NCBI RefSeq assembly: GCF_000220395.1
Contig: NW_004085958.1
Span: 1 to 64,000, forward strand
Length of the DNA: 64,000 bases
Origin: Ichthyophthirius multifiliis
Lineage: Eukaryota > Ciliophora > Oligohymenophorea > Hymenostomatida
Reading direction: 5' to 3'
Under the pieces are notes generated by a model. The model did no database searches. It worked only from the letters and a program-made list of their open reading frames with translations, and was not told the origin of the DNA. A program made the position numbers and the translations under genes. Every line of letters begins with the position of its first letter. Within the stretch, counting starts at the first letter, position 1. Of the stretch, positions 38,929-51,300 are shown one piece after another.

Positions 38929-41900
38929 TCATTAAAATATTTCTAGTTAGTTTTTAATAAAAAAAAATATATGTGATATAATTAATAATATATAATAATA
39001 TTAAAATACCTTTATTTTTATGTTTTAATTAATTTTATTATGTATTCTTATAAATTTTAACTAATTAAGAGATTTCAAAGCTTTAAGTAGTAGTAAATTA
39101 ATACACTTTATCATTAGTAAAAGAGAATTAAATCATTGTAGGAAAAACTTTAACGTTTAATAATTCAAAATACTAAAAAGAACAAATTTCTTAAATTTTA
39201 TTAGGCTATAAAAAATAAATTCTATCAAATTTAATTCCAATCCAAATATTATCAGTAAAAACACATTCATATGAAGAATTTCTTAAAGTATTTTTATAAG
39301 TTTGAACATAAAATAAAGAAGTACCAAAAAATTATTTCATTTTAACAACATTCATAAAAATAAGACGCGCATAAATTCTTAAATAATTAGGGTTTTTATT
39401 ATTTTAATCTATTTATAAATTATTAAAAAATTAAACTAATTCTTCAAGTTTATTATCCACTCCTACTTTCCATTAATCTTCAGTAAACATATTGAAAATT
39501 AAAATAGGAATAATAGATTTTATTTATTAAATTTAAATAGATAATTTCACATGATTAATATCCAAAACTTAATTAATATACAAATAAAGTACTACAAAAA
39601 TGCAATATTCAGGAAAATCTAATTATAGTTTCATTTATTATATATCTTCGAATAATTAAGAAGAAATAAGTTTTAATCTACATTAATCAGATTTATAATA
39701 GTTTTATTCTTGTTCAAAAGAAAGCCATAAATATTTTTTAAAAACAACAGTATATTTTTCTGAAAAAAAAAGGCCAAAATTGGTCATAATTTTAGTAAAA
39801 ACATTATTCTATTTTTTCTAAACTTTTTAGGAGAAAAGCAATTTATAAAGCATTTCATCTTCATCTAAAACATGAATATTTTGTTAAGAATCCTATAAAC
39901 ATAACCTAAAATCTAAGCATTATTTCAAACCTATAAACTAAGAAATTTATTAACATATTTCTTAACAACGCATAAATTTTGAAATTTATATTTGAATTTC
40001 TTTTTTATCTGCAAATTTTACATTTATTTTTTAAATTTCTTATTCTTGACAATGACAATAAGTTTATCTATTTATCTTTTAGTATACTGGTCTAATTTCT
40101 TATAAAATATTAACAGATTTATCAAGATTTTGCTCTTAATTTGATACTTAAGATAATTACAAACTATTATCTTAAACAGTTATATTTATAATATATCCTA
40201 TTTCTTAAGAAACAGATGAATCAGATTAACTCTTTAATTTATCAGGTAATGTATAAAAATCCATTGGAAGTCCTAAATAATCTAAAATAGTTTTCGACTT
40301 TTCAGAACTATTAAAATCTTAATGTGAAAGTATCTAATATAGTTAAAATATAAAAAATAAATATAAATATTTAAATAAATACAGTTTATAAAAATTTTTA
40401 AATAGTAAGTTTCCTTGATTCAATAGTTTTTGTTTTTAAAGAACCTATCCAATCCATTCTACTTAAATGGGGGATATTAATATTAGGAAAATTTTCTCTT
40501 ATTTTTTTTTCTACCTCTACCATTTCACTATATCTAATAAAAATTTTTTATAATATTTCTTAAAACTTTATTTCTATTATATATATTGTATATTTATTAA
40601 AAGACATAGGGTTTCTTTCTTCTGTTCCTATAACATTTATTTCTATATCATATTTTATTTCTTAAGAATTTGATTTTTATGATATATTCTTTATCAAATT
40701 TTAAAGTTTATCAATTAATTCATATTTTTATTATTCATTTTGTGCCATTAATTATATGGAATTGTTTTTTCCGTTTATTTAGAAAACATTCTTGAAATAT
40801 TTTGTATCTTCTATAATTTATATTCTACTACTTGTATCTAAAAATACATAATCGGAAGCTTTTACGTTTCCTTCAATTGTTTTTTCAGAAACTAAAATTA
40901 AATCTGTTAAAAAATATATAATTACTTATTTTTCTGAATTATTATCACAATAATTTAATATTTCTTCACTTTTTATTTTTTTTTAAAAAAAAACAATATT
41001 TTTTTTACAATAAAAAATCTCGTTAAGCAACTCCAATAATATTAACTTTTTCCTCAAATAAATTTTATAATTCAATTTTTTTAAAACTGGAAAGATATTT
41101 TTCCATTGCTTTGTTATTAAATTCATTAACTTCTTCGAATTCTTTAAGAGCTTTTTTAATATTTAAATAATCAGGATGATTTTCATAAGTATTTTTTAAT
41201 AAATCTTTAAATAAAAGTACATATTTTGGTAATCTTTAAACAGGTTTTATAAGATAAGATTCTAAATCTCCATTTAAAAGTACATTGTTTTCAACATTTT
41301 AAATAAATTTATTAAATTTCTAATTTTAAGTTTTTAACTTTTCACATAATTATCTCGAATGATCAAAATTGTTCAAATATTCAATATACATTTTAAAATA
41401 TGGAATTATAAATAATATACTGTTTTTTGTAAAAATTGAATTATAATGATAGTTTTAAAAAGATTCATAAATACTTTCATAAAACTTCTAATTTAGTTAA
41501 TATATTTAATTTATTTGTAAAAAAATTTCTTATATTTGCTCATTAGTTATTATTTATTACTCTTATAAAGGATTTATTATATCATGTTATATTATTTTTA
41601 AGCATTCTACATATTTTTTTTCTGTTTATATCAATTCTTGTACTACATTATATCTATATTTTGATTACTTTTTTATCTTTTTGTATATTAATCTTTGTTT
41701 TTTTCCACGAAAAACACTCTGGATTTTTACTAATGATTTTTCAGCATTTTTATTTAATTTAAATTCATTGTTTTATTCTTAAATTAATTACTTATTTATT
41801 AAATCAACAGCAAATTAACTTATTATTTAATTTAAGTTTTCATTATTTATTTTACAATTTTAATCTTAATTAATTAATTCTTTTTCTTATTCATTTATCT

Positions 41901-42033
41901 CTATTTAAGATATTTCTTGTTAATTTTTTTCATTTGTTTTATCAATATATTCAATAAAAACCTAATATTTTTTATTAATATTTTTTTCGTTACTATATAT
42001 CTTCGCAAAAATAAAAGTAATTTAATTTCCTGG
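38929..42033 (-). CDS. RhoGEF (DH-PH) fused to PX-FERM; 5' end unresolved
   Basis: At least 996 codons. In order: an N-terminal region beginning GNQITFIFAKIYSNEK; an IQ motif SLVKIQSVFRGKKQRL; a DH (RhoGEF) domain from VVQELIQTEKKYVECL to the conserved SYLIKPVQRLPKYVLLFKDL; a PH domain around RDFLLQKKYCFFLKKI and YFLTDLILVSEK; a PX domain (NKYTIYIIEIKFQEI, then NINIPHLSRMDW); and a FERM module with F1 (INVKFADKKEIQIQIS), F2 (YLRIYARLIFMNVV) and F3 (VFTDNIWIGIKFDRIYFL). It should activate Rho-type GTPases at phosphoinositide membranes. Introns fit at 38943-39009 and 40334-40382. One frame slip lies in the T9/A9 runs 40976-40993. No in-frame ATG is seen upstream; a T-rich tract ending CAG at about 42031 suggests an earlier exon. 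Confidence 0.82.
41995..42028 (-). repeat. 34-bp perfect inverted repeat, arm 1 (inside the RhoGEF gene)
   Basis: The reverse complement of this stretch equals 42362-42395 exactly (34 of 34). It encodes the NQITFIFAKIY segment of the RhoGEF gene on the minus strand. The arms are about 330 bp apart. Confidence 0.9.
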
Positions 42034-42091
42034 AAAAAAAAAAAAAAGAAGAAAAAGAAGAAATAGTTATTTTTAGAGGATATGTTTCGAT

Positions 42092-42108
42092 TTTTCTTAA
42101 TATAATTC
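42092..42108 (-). repeat. 17-bp secondary inverted-repeat block, arm 1
   Basis: Reverse complement reads GAATTATATTAAGAAAA, matching 42290-42306 on the plus strand. It lies in the same relative order as the 34-bp repeat, so the duplication extends over more than 100 bp with divergence between the blocks. Confidence 0.75.
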
Positions 42109-42289
42109 TTCTTATTTAAAAATTTGTTAATATAAGTTTATAAATACACAAAGTAAATATATTTATCAAAAAAAAAAAAAATATTTTTATTTTTATAATA
42201 AAATCAATCAAATAATTTAAAAATGTTTTTTTTTCTTTTTTTTTTTCTGTGTTTTATAAAAATACATTAGTATAAATATATTTTAATAG

Positions 42290-42404
42290 GAATTATATTA
42301 AGAAAATTCCAAACTCAATAAAAATGGCTTCTTCTTCTTTTTTTTGTTCTTTTGTTTAATAAAATTAAATTACTTTTATTTTTGCGAAGATATATGATAA
42401 TATT
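42290..42404 (+). pseudogene. Inverted partial duplicate of the RhoGEF gene 5' end
   Basis: On the plus strand ATG 42324 opens MASSSFFCSFVQQNQITFIF and AKIYDN, which matches the NQITFIFAKIYSN start of the minus-strand RhoGEF gene. Similarity includes upstream DNA (42290-42306) and the 34-bp identical block 42362-42395, then stops. After the shared part the frame runs into low-complexity A+T. This is an inverted fragment copy or an assembly artefact, not a full gene. Confidence 0.6.
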
Positions 42405-42730
42405 TAAATTAAATTTTATTTTGTTTATTACATTTTATTATTATGGTTTATTATGATCTTATTTATTTATTTACTCTTAAAAATTATATTCTTCCATATT
42501 TTTTTAAAAATAATAAAAAATAAAATACTAATTAAAATTAATTATATTATTTTATAAATAAAAAAATATAAAAAATCTTTATAATTAATAAAAAAAATCA
42601 ATACATAATTGTTATTTTAGTTTAATTTTATAAAATATTATAGACATTTTTATATTTTTTTTTTTTTGTATTCATTTGATAGTTTTATTTAATTATAATA
42701 ATTTTTTTTTTTTAAAAAAAAAAAAAATTA
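42405..42730. other. A+T-rich spacer
   Basis: Poly-T and poly-A tracts next to the stop of the kinase-like gene. Nothing else seen. Confidence 0.4.
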
Positions 42731-44769
42731 TCATTTATATATATTATCTTAATTTGCACTAATACTTCTAATTTTTAAGTTATTATTTTCAAGTTTTTTG
42801 GTAATTTTTCTTTTAAACATATTTCGGCCTTTAATTTTAGCTTTTTTCTCTTCTTCGTCAAAATTTAATTAATATTAACTTTTACTTTATAATATTATTT
42901 TTCTTTATTAAACTTATTGTTCAAGTGATTGATATTAATAATCATCTCCATCACTAACCTCCTCATAATCCGATTTTTCTTCTTATTCTTCATCTTCACT
43001 ACTTAAATCTTATTAGGGAGATTCATTTTCATCTTCATCATCATCAATAGAATTATTTTCTTTATCTTCTTCAACTTATTCTTCTTCTTCTAATTATTAT
43101 TCTTCTAGTTTATTAAAGGAGTAATTTTCATCATCCAAAATTAACGAATCACCTTCAGATTAATTTTCGGTTTCAACGTTTCCGTGTTATGAAGTATGTA
43201 TAGTAACATTATTAGAAATTTCATCATATTTTTTTTTCTTACTTTTATTTTTTTTGATTTTTTAAATTTGTCTAGTTAACTATTTTTTAAAAAAATTTGA
43301 ATTTTTTAATCTTTTTCATCAATTTTTTATAAGTTTATATTTTTTTCATTATTATTTTATGCTTAATTAATATTAGATAGAACTTCGTTTTTTTAATCTA
43401 AATTAATTTAAATATTTTATTGTTATTCAATATCATCTAAAAATTTCTACATAATAATTTATTTATCTACTTCTTAATTTACATTCTATTTATTTATTAA
43501 TGGCTTTATTATTTTATTAAACGATTCATATAATTATAATGCATTTAGACATTTTTCACCTACTTAATATTTTTATTATTTTATCATTTTTCTCATATAA
43601 ACGTTTATTACTTTATGAATAATATTTATAGTTTTGTCGACATTTGTATTATTTATTTTCGGAATTAAATATTCATCAGACTTTTCCATAAACCATGCAT
43701 GAATAATTCTAATATTAGTAAAGTTTTAAATATATTTATTCACTTTTTTATCTAATGTCATATATTTTGATCTTACTGCAAATCTTTGTTTATGTTTAAA
43801 TTCTTTTATTATGCAAATGCTAAAAGGAATCACAAAAGGATATTTTTTCATCATATTAAGCATAAAACCGGGTGTTAAATGAACACCTTCAATAACTAAA
43901 GGCTGTTTATTATTAACATATTATTGTATTATCTAATTAATTTATTTTTAATAATAAAAATATAAAATAAAATACTTAATCTAACTTTTCTTAAACTAAT
44001 TTACATTACTATTTATATCCTTAAATAACTTTCTTTTATTCTTTTACTGTTTGATCTTAAACAAAAGATCCGGCTTCATAAGTACTAGCAAAAAGAATTT
44101 AAAGTTATTTTTCATCCATGAAATTTCTCATAATATGCCTAATACTATCAGTACTTATGCAAGTAGGAATTTAAAATCGAGAGGCTAAAATACTTGAAAC
44201 TGTAGACTTTCCAGTCCCTGAAGTTCCTCCTAATAAAATAATCAAAGGAAATTATCTTCTAAGTATTTATAGGCACATCTAGAAGTCTTATAAAAGCCTT
44301 TATTTACCATTTTCTCTTATATACTTATTTCTTAAAGCTAACTTATATATTGCATCTTGAAGGTCTTCATATTTTATTTATAATCCTTATATTTTAGGAT
44401 TTTCTTTTCTACTTTTCATTTCTTCTTCTTTTATCTTATTACAAAACTTCATAACATCTTTAAATTTCAAACCCATTAATTATAATGTATATTTTATTAC
44501 ATCTAAATTTATTAACTTTATTGGTTTTTCTTATAAATAATAATTTTAATAATCATCTTTCTTTTGTAACTTATCATTTTCAGTATCTTAAATATTCACA
44601 AAACGTTCACAAGAATCAATATTTAATGGTGTTTCATTGTTTGAGGAATTAGAATCTTTAAATATTTTTTTGTTTACTTTTATAGTAACAGATAAGTTGG
44701 TTAATATGATTGTGAGTATTTCAAATAAATAGGAAGTTAATGATACAAAAGATCTTTTTATATATCCAT
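42731..44769 (-). CDS. 2-phosphoglycerate-kinase-like P-loop protein with an acidic tail
   Basis: A 665-aa product if two missing bases are allowed. The N-terminal ~100 residues (RSFVSLTSYLFEILT...) resemble the ATP-cone-like lead-in of plant LPA1-type and archaeal 2-phosphoglycerate kinases. The kinase core has a P-loop LLGGTSGTGKSTVSSILA (about residue 181), ISTDSIRHIMR, FASTYEAGSFVQDQ, and PLVIEGVHLTPGFM (a Walker B-like strand) after a 43-bp intron (43933-43975). The C-terminal ~250 residues are coiled-coil, then strongly acidic (EEEEQVEEDKENN, DDDEDENESP), ending in a basic stretch (KGRNMFKRKITKK). One base is missing at T9 43229-43237. A second, in the A-run just after ATG 44769, gives MDIQKRSFVSLTS and is the less certain one. 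Substrate unknown: the eukaryotic members may bind inositol phosphates rather than 2-phosphoglycerate. Confidence 0.75.
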
Positions 44770-45369
44770 AATATTCTTAATACTTTTTTTTGATTTATAT
44801 TTTATTTATATTATTATAAAATCTGTATTTATAATTATAAAATATAATTTAATAATTAATTTTTTTTTTTTTTTTTTTTTTCCTTTTTATTTTTTATTAT
44901 GTAAATAATTTATAAAATTAATAATATTAAGAATTGTGTATTAATATGTAAAAAAAGTAATATAATATAATAAAAACAAAAACAAAATATTTATAAAATA
45001 TTAATTAGTTATACTAGTTTTTAATATATAAAAAATATATTACTAATATTTTATATTAAATAAAAAAACATATTAATTTTTGTGTAATAATATTATTTAA
45101 ACAAAAAAAAATACCTATAGTTATTTCTTTAAATGTCCTAATTAGCAATATAATATATAATTGAAACTTTTTAACTTACCTTTTATAGTTTATTAAATTA
45201 ATTCTTAATATTTTTTATATTATATATATATTTTTTATTTTTTTAAAAAAAAATTAAATTTTATTATAGCATATTTATATTTGTATTTTTTTAAAAAATT
45301 ATAATTTAAAACATAAAATTATTTGTAATTTGTAATACATTAAGATTTAATTTAAAAAGTTATTATTAA
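44770..45369. other. Divergent intergenic region between the kinase-like and IP3-receptor genes
   Basis: A 600-bp A+T-rich spacer with an ~18-bp poly-T at about 44862-44880. It must hold two divergent promoters, but I cannot pick out an element. Confidence 0.45.
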
Positions 45370-48300
45370 ATGAGTAAAATAAATATTAAATACGGTGATA
45401 TTCTATTGATTAAATTATCCGATTCAGAGCATTTAATATATTCAGAAGGTTTTTAAAATTCTAAAGTTAAATTAAAAAGTTAAAATTGTGAACATAAATT
45501 TGAAATATAAGATTGTTTATTTTAAATTCAACCAAAATTATTTTTCGATAATTTATAAAAATGTGAAAAGGCATAACTAAAATAATTAGAAAAGGAAAAA
45601 CTTATAGAAAACTATGAAGAAGAATATAAAATAAATAAATAATAAATATGTTAAAACTATCAAACAGATGTGTTTTATTCTTAAAATTTTCTTCTATAAC
45701 ATTTAAAATCACAAAAATATTTTACAATAAATCAAAATAACTTTAATAATCAAATTTTATCACCTTATCTTGAATATTATCCAGAAAACTAATATTCATT
45801 ATGTTTTTAGCAATAAAATTAACATAAAGCAAATTAAGAAAATAAAGTTTTTTACGGAGATAAATTAGTATTTGCAATTTAAAATCAAATAAGCAATAAA
45901 AAATTCATTTAACAAATTATAGAAAACTAAAAAAAACTTATTTTTTTAGAAGAATTTTCATTTAAACAACTACTGTCATTTTAGTATGTAAATAATATAA
46001 TATTTTAAACTTTTTTGTTTATTTAAAAAAGATTAATAAAATACGAAGATATATAAAGTGAAAATATAAAATCAGGAGATCTAGTAAAAATAATAAACTT
46101 AAGTACTAAAACTTATTTAAATCTAAATGAAGAAGAAAATTCTTCAGTTTAGGAATAAAATCTAATCAAAAATTAATAAAGTTAACCTTAATTTAATACA
46201 AGTTCAAGTGTTTTTTTAGATAATTTGTAGAATAATACTAACGATAAATAATTTAAATCTTAAAGTATTTAATAAAATATCTTTTTAAATGAAAAAAATT
46301 CTTAAATGTCTATTTGGATTATTGAAAATGCTTTAAATTTCTATGATTTTTAAATAAAATTTCGTACTGCTTTCTATATTAAAAGTTTCATGTAAAATAA
46401 TTATTATATTTCGCATATATTTATTCTTTTTAATAAGAAATAATCAATATCTATCATTTGTTGAAAATCATAATGAAGACAATACATAATAATATGAAAT
46501 ATACTTCGGAAATAGATGCGATGATAGCGAGTTTATTTTTATTGATGAAAAAGAAATTGAGAATAATATAAATAATTAATAAGTAAAATACGGAGATTAG
46601 TTTTAAATAATCCATAAGAAATCAGGAAAAGCAATTAATATAAGCTATAATAACTAAGCTTTTTTATTTACAATATCCTTATAAGATAAAAATTAAAATA
46701 AAGAATATTTTAGAATAGAGAGAATAGAATTATAGGAATAATGGGATTATTTATTTCTGAAAAGTAGTTATATATTTATAAGAAATTTTTTCGTAAAATA
46801 ACAAATATAAATAATGAATTCTTTAGAATAAATAAATAAAATTCTAAATTAAATATAGATATTTTTAAATTCTAAAAAGCAAATTTTATATGAAATTTTC
46901 AAATAAAATAAATCTATTTAAGAACGAAAAAAGAAATTATTTTTGTTTAAATTTTATTATCTTTTTTTAAACTTAATTATCATTTTTGAAAAAAAATCAA
47001 GTGCTTTAAATTTTTATTAATAATTTAAAACGAATTCTTAATTTTTGGAATCATAAACAGAGTTTTAAAATGTTGGAAAATGTATTATAAGTAATCTTGT
47101 TTAGAAAGAAATCAAAATTGATTTTTTAAAAGAAGATTCTGAAGAGGTTAATTTTTGTATTTTAAATAATTAAGAAATTAATTAAAATATTAATTCAATT
47201 TAAAATTATTCTTTTGATATATTATTCTTTATTTTTAATGAATTTCTTTTTACTCTATAAAATATTTATTTAATTACTTTTGCTATTATTTAAAATGTAT
47301 TTCTATTTTTTCCTTTTTTTAAAAAAAATATAATATTTTTATTTAGATAGATATTTAATCAAATTAGTTAAAATTACTCAGTATTATTCTAAAAAAATAT
47401 AATATTTTGAACTATAATCTAAAAGATATACAAAATAATAACTAATATTTATTTTTTTAAAAAGAAAAAGATGACTTTCTTTCTTTAATAATAAAGAAGT
47501 ATTTGGTAAATACTTTAATTTTTATATAAAATTTAAACAAAAAATATTTTAAAAGGTAAAAGAATACGATTTATTAGTTAATATAAATTTAATATAATTT
47601 TTTATAGATATTATTTTATAAGAAGATTAAGATGATACCAATCCTTAAAATTAAATATTAATTGGTAAATTAATATTCTATAAGTTAACAAAAGAATAAT
47701 TCCAAAAGATATTAATTTATCACAATTTAATTGATAATGGTGATAATAAGAATGATTTTCCGAAAATATATATATAATTAAAAGATTAAAATGATAAAAA
47801 AATGCCTAATGAAACATTTTAAAACTATTTAAATAATAATATATAATTAAATTTATAAAGTTTGGAAGATTTTTTATAAGATAAAAAAGGATTAAATAAA
47901 TAATATTTAAATATATTTATGCTTTAAATAAATTTATATTCTATTTTATGCTAAAATTAAATTTATTTTAATATTATAATATTAAGATAATATTTTCCAT
48001 AATCTACTTTATTTACTATAATCTAAAATCCTAAGATTCCATATAAATTTCGTTCTTTATTTCTTTAATTATATTAGAATCTATATATAAATTGCATTCC
48101 TTATGTATCTAAAGCAGCTCACATATCTAAATTAAGAATTTAAGAAGAGCTAAAAAATTAATGCGAATATAATAAACTAGAAACTCTAAACGAAAAAAAA
48201 GAAGAAAACTTTAATACAATAATACCTTCATTTGAAGATCAAATAAATTTTCTTTAAAAAGAGGATTATTTTTAAAAATTGAATTAAAATAGAACCAAAA

Positions 48301-51300
48301 AAAATCCTCAAAAATTAAATGAAAAAAAACAAAGTATTGATTTATTTAAAGAAAAAAATTTTAAAAAATAAGAAAAAATAAAATAAAATAATATTTCTAT
48401 ATAAGCTTAATAGAAAAATAATAATATATATTCTTACATCTAAACTAATAATAATAATTTAATTTAAATTAATAATGAATAATAATCTTAAAATGATATC
48501 CTATTATAAAAAAAAACTGTAACTTCATTAGTTTCTTACTTAAAAAAAAGTTCTTCAATTATTTCTAATGCTTCTTCTTCAGTATAAAATAATACTCATT
48601 CTCTTTAAAATTGTATTATATCTCTTTAAAATATATAAAATTCTAACTAAAAAATTAGTTTTATAGAGAATTTAAGTTATATAAGTTAATATACAGAATT
48701 TAATTTCGATAATAATTTATCTTCAATAAAATAGTTTGTTTTAGAGACTATTTAAAAATCGAAAAGTTAACAAAATAATTTTTTAAGTGAAGATTTTTGT
48801 ATTTTCTTCACTCAAATATTAACTACTTTTAAGTGTTTATTAACAAGAAATATTATAAACAAAAAAGAAATAAATTAATAGACAAGAAACATTTTTTTTT
48901 AGTTTTTTAATGAAAAAAACCCTGTTTTTTAACAGAAATAAATAGTAAATATATTTTTTGTTTTTGTTTTATAAAGCAAAATATATATAAAAGGAGAATA
49001 TAAAAATCGAAATAATGAAAATAAAATAACTAAAAAAAGAAATCACATATGAAGAAAAAATAAATAATTTTTTATTTCATTTAGAAATCATAAAAAAATA
49101 AACAAATAGCGAACAAATTTTATCTTAGTAAATAAACTCGTTTTCATTATAAAATTTTCATTATCAAAAATAAAATAAATTAGTTTAATTATTATCTAAT
49201 TTTCCTTATAAAAACTAAAATTTAAATACTCATATTTTAAAATATTTATTTTCTCTAATTTTTTAACATTATAATTTAATGAGATTATCATCGAAAATAA
49301 TATATTTATAAAATTAAAAAGATGTTCAAATTATTCAAAGAATTGAATTATTTGTAAATTAGATTAAATAAAATATAGAAATTTAAATGTTGTAGTATTT
49401 TATAAATAATATATATTAATTGAAGTAAATATTAGCAAATTTTTGTAACTAAATGATTATTTTAAATGATTTTATGGAAAATAATGAAGGTAAATAGTTA
49501 AATTTAATACAAAATATGTTTTCTCAATTTTAATTTGAAGAAGAGATTTTAAATTTGTTAAAAATAAACTTTGAATTTATTTAAAAAAAATAGTTTAAAT
49601 AATATTTTAAGAATTTTTTTAAAAATTTATTCTAATTTCTTTCTCTTTTTATAAAATAAAATAAAAGAAATTAAAAGAAAATAAAAAAAGGAAACTTTTT
49701 CTTTTTTTCTTCTTTTTTAAACTTTTATGATTGTGGTTAAACAAACCTCTATTTGGATCTTTTTTATAACTCTAAAAAAAAAGTAGGTTTTTTCTTGTAT
49801 AATCTACTTAGTTCTATTTAAAAAACAAATAAATAGCCTTCTCTTATAATTTAACTTACATATAATTTCTAAGAAAATTTATAAAAATAATTTATTAATA
49901 ATATTTTTTATAATAAAAATATTTTCCTTTATTTTGGTATTAATTAAACTTAATATATAAATAGAACACAGCCTCAAAGTAATTTTTTAATTTGAAATTT
50001 TTCGTTTTGTTTAATTTTTTAAATAGTTTCAAATACAAAATTAAATGATTATTTTACTTTTGAATTTGAAAATGAAAAAAATGAAGTATTTATAAAAAAA
50101 TAAAATATTATTTATTTATTTTTGTTCAAAAAGAATTCTTTCTTATTTAAAATATGTGCTATGTATTCATTTCGTAAATTTCTAGAAGTTTAAAAAAAGA
50201 AAGAAAAGATTCGCGAAATATTTAGGGTTTTTTTTCTTTGAATTATTTATTCCTTTTATTAAGTAAAGGGGATTAATTTTATGAAACATAAACGTAAGAA
50301 GATTTTCTATATTTTCTTTTCAAAATAGAACTAATAAAAAACATAAACGTAACATTTTTTTATTGTTCAAGTCTTTAATAATTTCCGAAAACCTAAAATT
50401 ATAATAATCTACTTATTTTTATTTAAAATCAATCGAAATTTCTAAAAAACTTTCATACTTCTTAAATATATAAAATAGATAATTATTTACTTTAAATAAG
50501 ATAAAAAAATATTATTTTCAAAAATAAAAAAATAGCTCATTATTTATAATATTTTCTTAATACTTATTATAAAATAAATAGTAATCTTTATTTTTAAGAT
50601 AGTTTTGGATTAATAAGTTATATTTTTTAAATATTAATACCGTTTTTAGAAAATATTCAAATTGCTTTTGCTAATAAATGGAAAGAATGTTAATAAGAAC
50701 TTTAAATTTTTAAAGAAAACTTTTAAAATTTTTACTACTAATAGTTAAATTAATAGATTTAAAAAGAAGTATTAATTTAGTTTTCATTTAATATGGCCTA
50801 ATGCTAATATTTTTGCTAGTTTTTGAAAAAAAGTATTTTTAAAAATATATAAAAGCCCCTTTTTAAAAAAAAACATTGCGGTTAGAAAAGAAACAGTATA
50901 GAATTAAAAAATCAAGAAAATTTTATCATTAAACATATTTAGAAAAATAATAATATTCATATTTTATAAAATGAATTTATAATACATAAAATTATCTGTT
51001 TTTGGTAAAATTTTGATAAAAAAATATCCAATAAAAAATACCTTAAAAAATTACTAAAAAAAACGCTTGAAATACTTTAGGCTTAAAAAAATGAAGGTTT
51101 TATATAAAAAATTGATTATAATTCATTAATTTAAATAATTTAAAATAAAAACCTTTTAAAATATGATAATTTTTATTTACTTTTTATTTCTTTCTTATCT
51201 AAATAATCTTAATTAATTTGTTTATAAGGATTAGATTAAATTTTTTATAAAAAAATAAACTTAATTTTCTAAAAAGAAATTATAAAAGAAATAAAAAATA

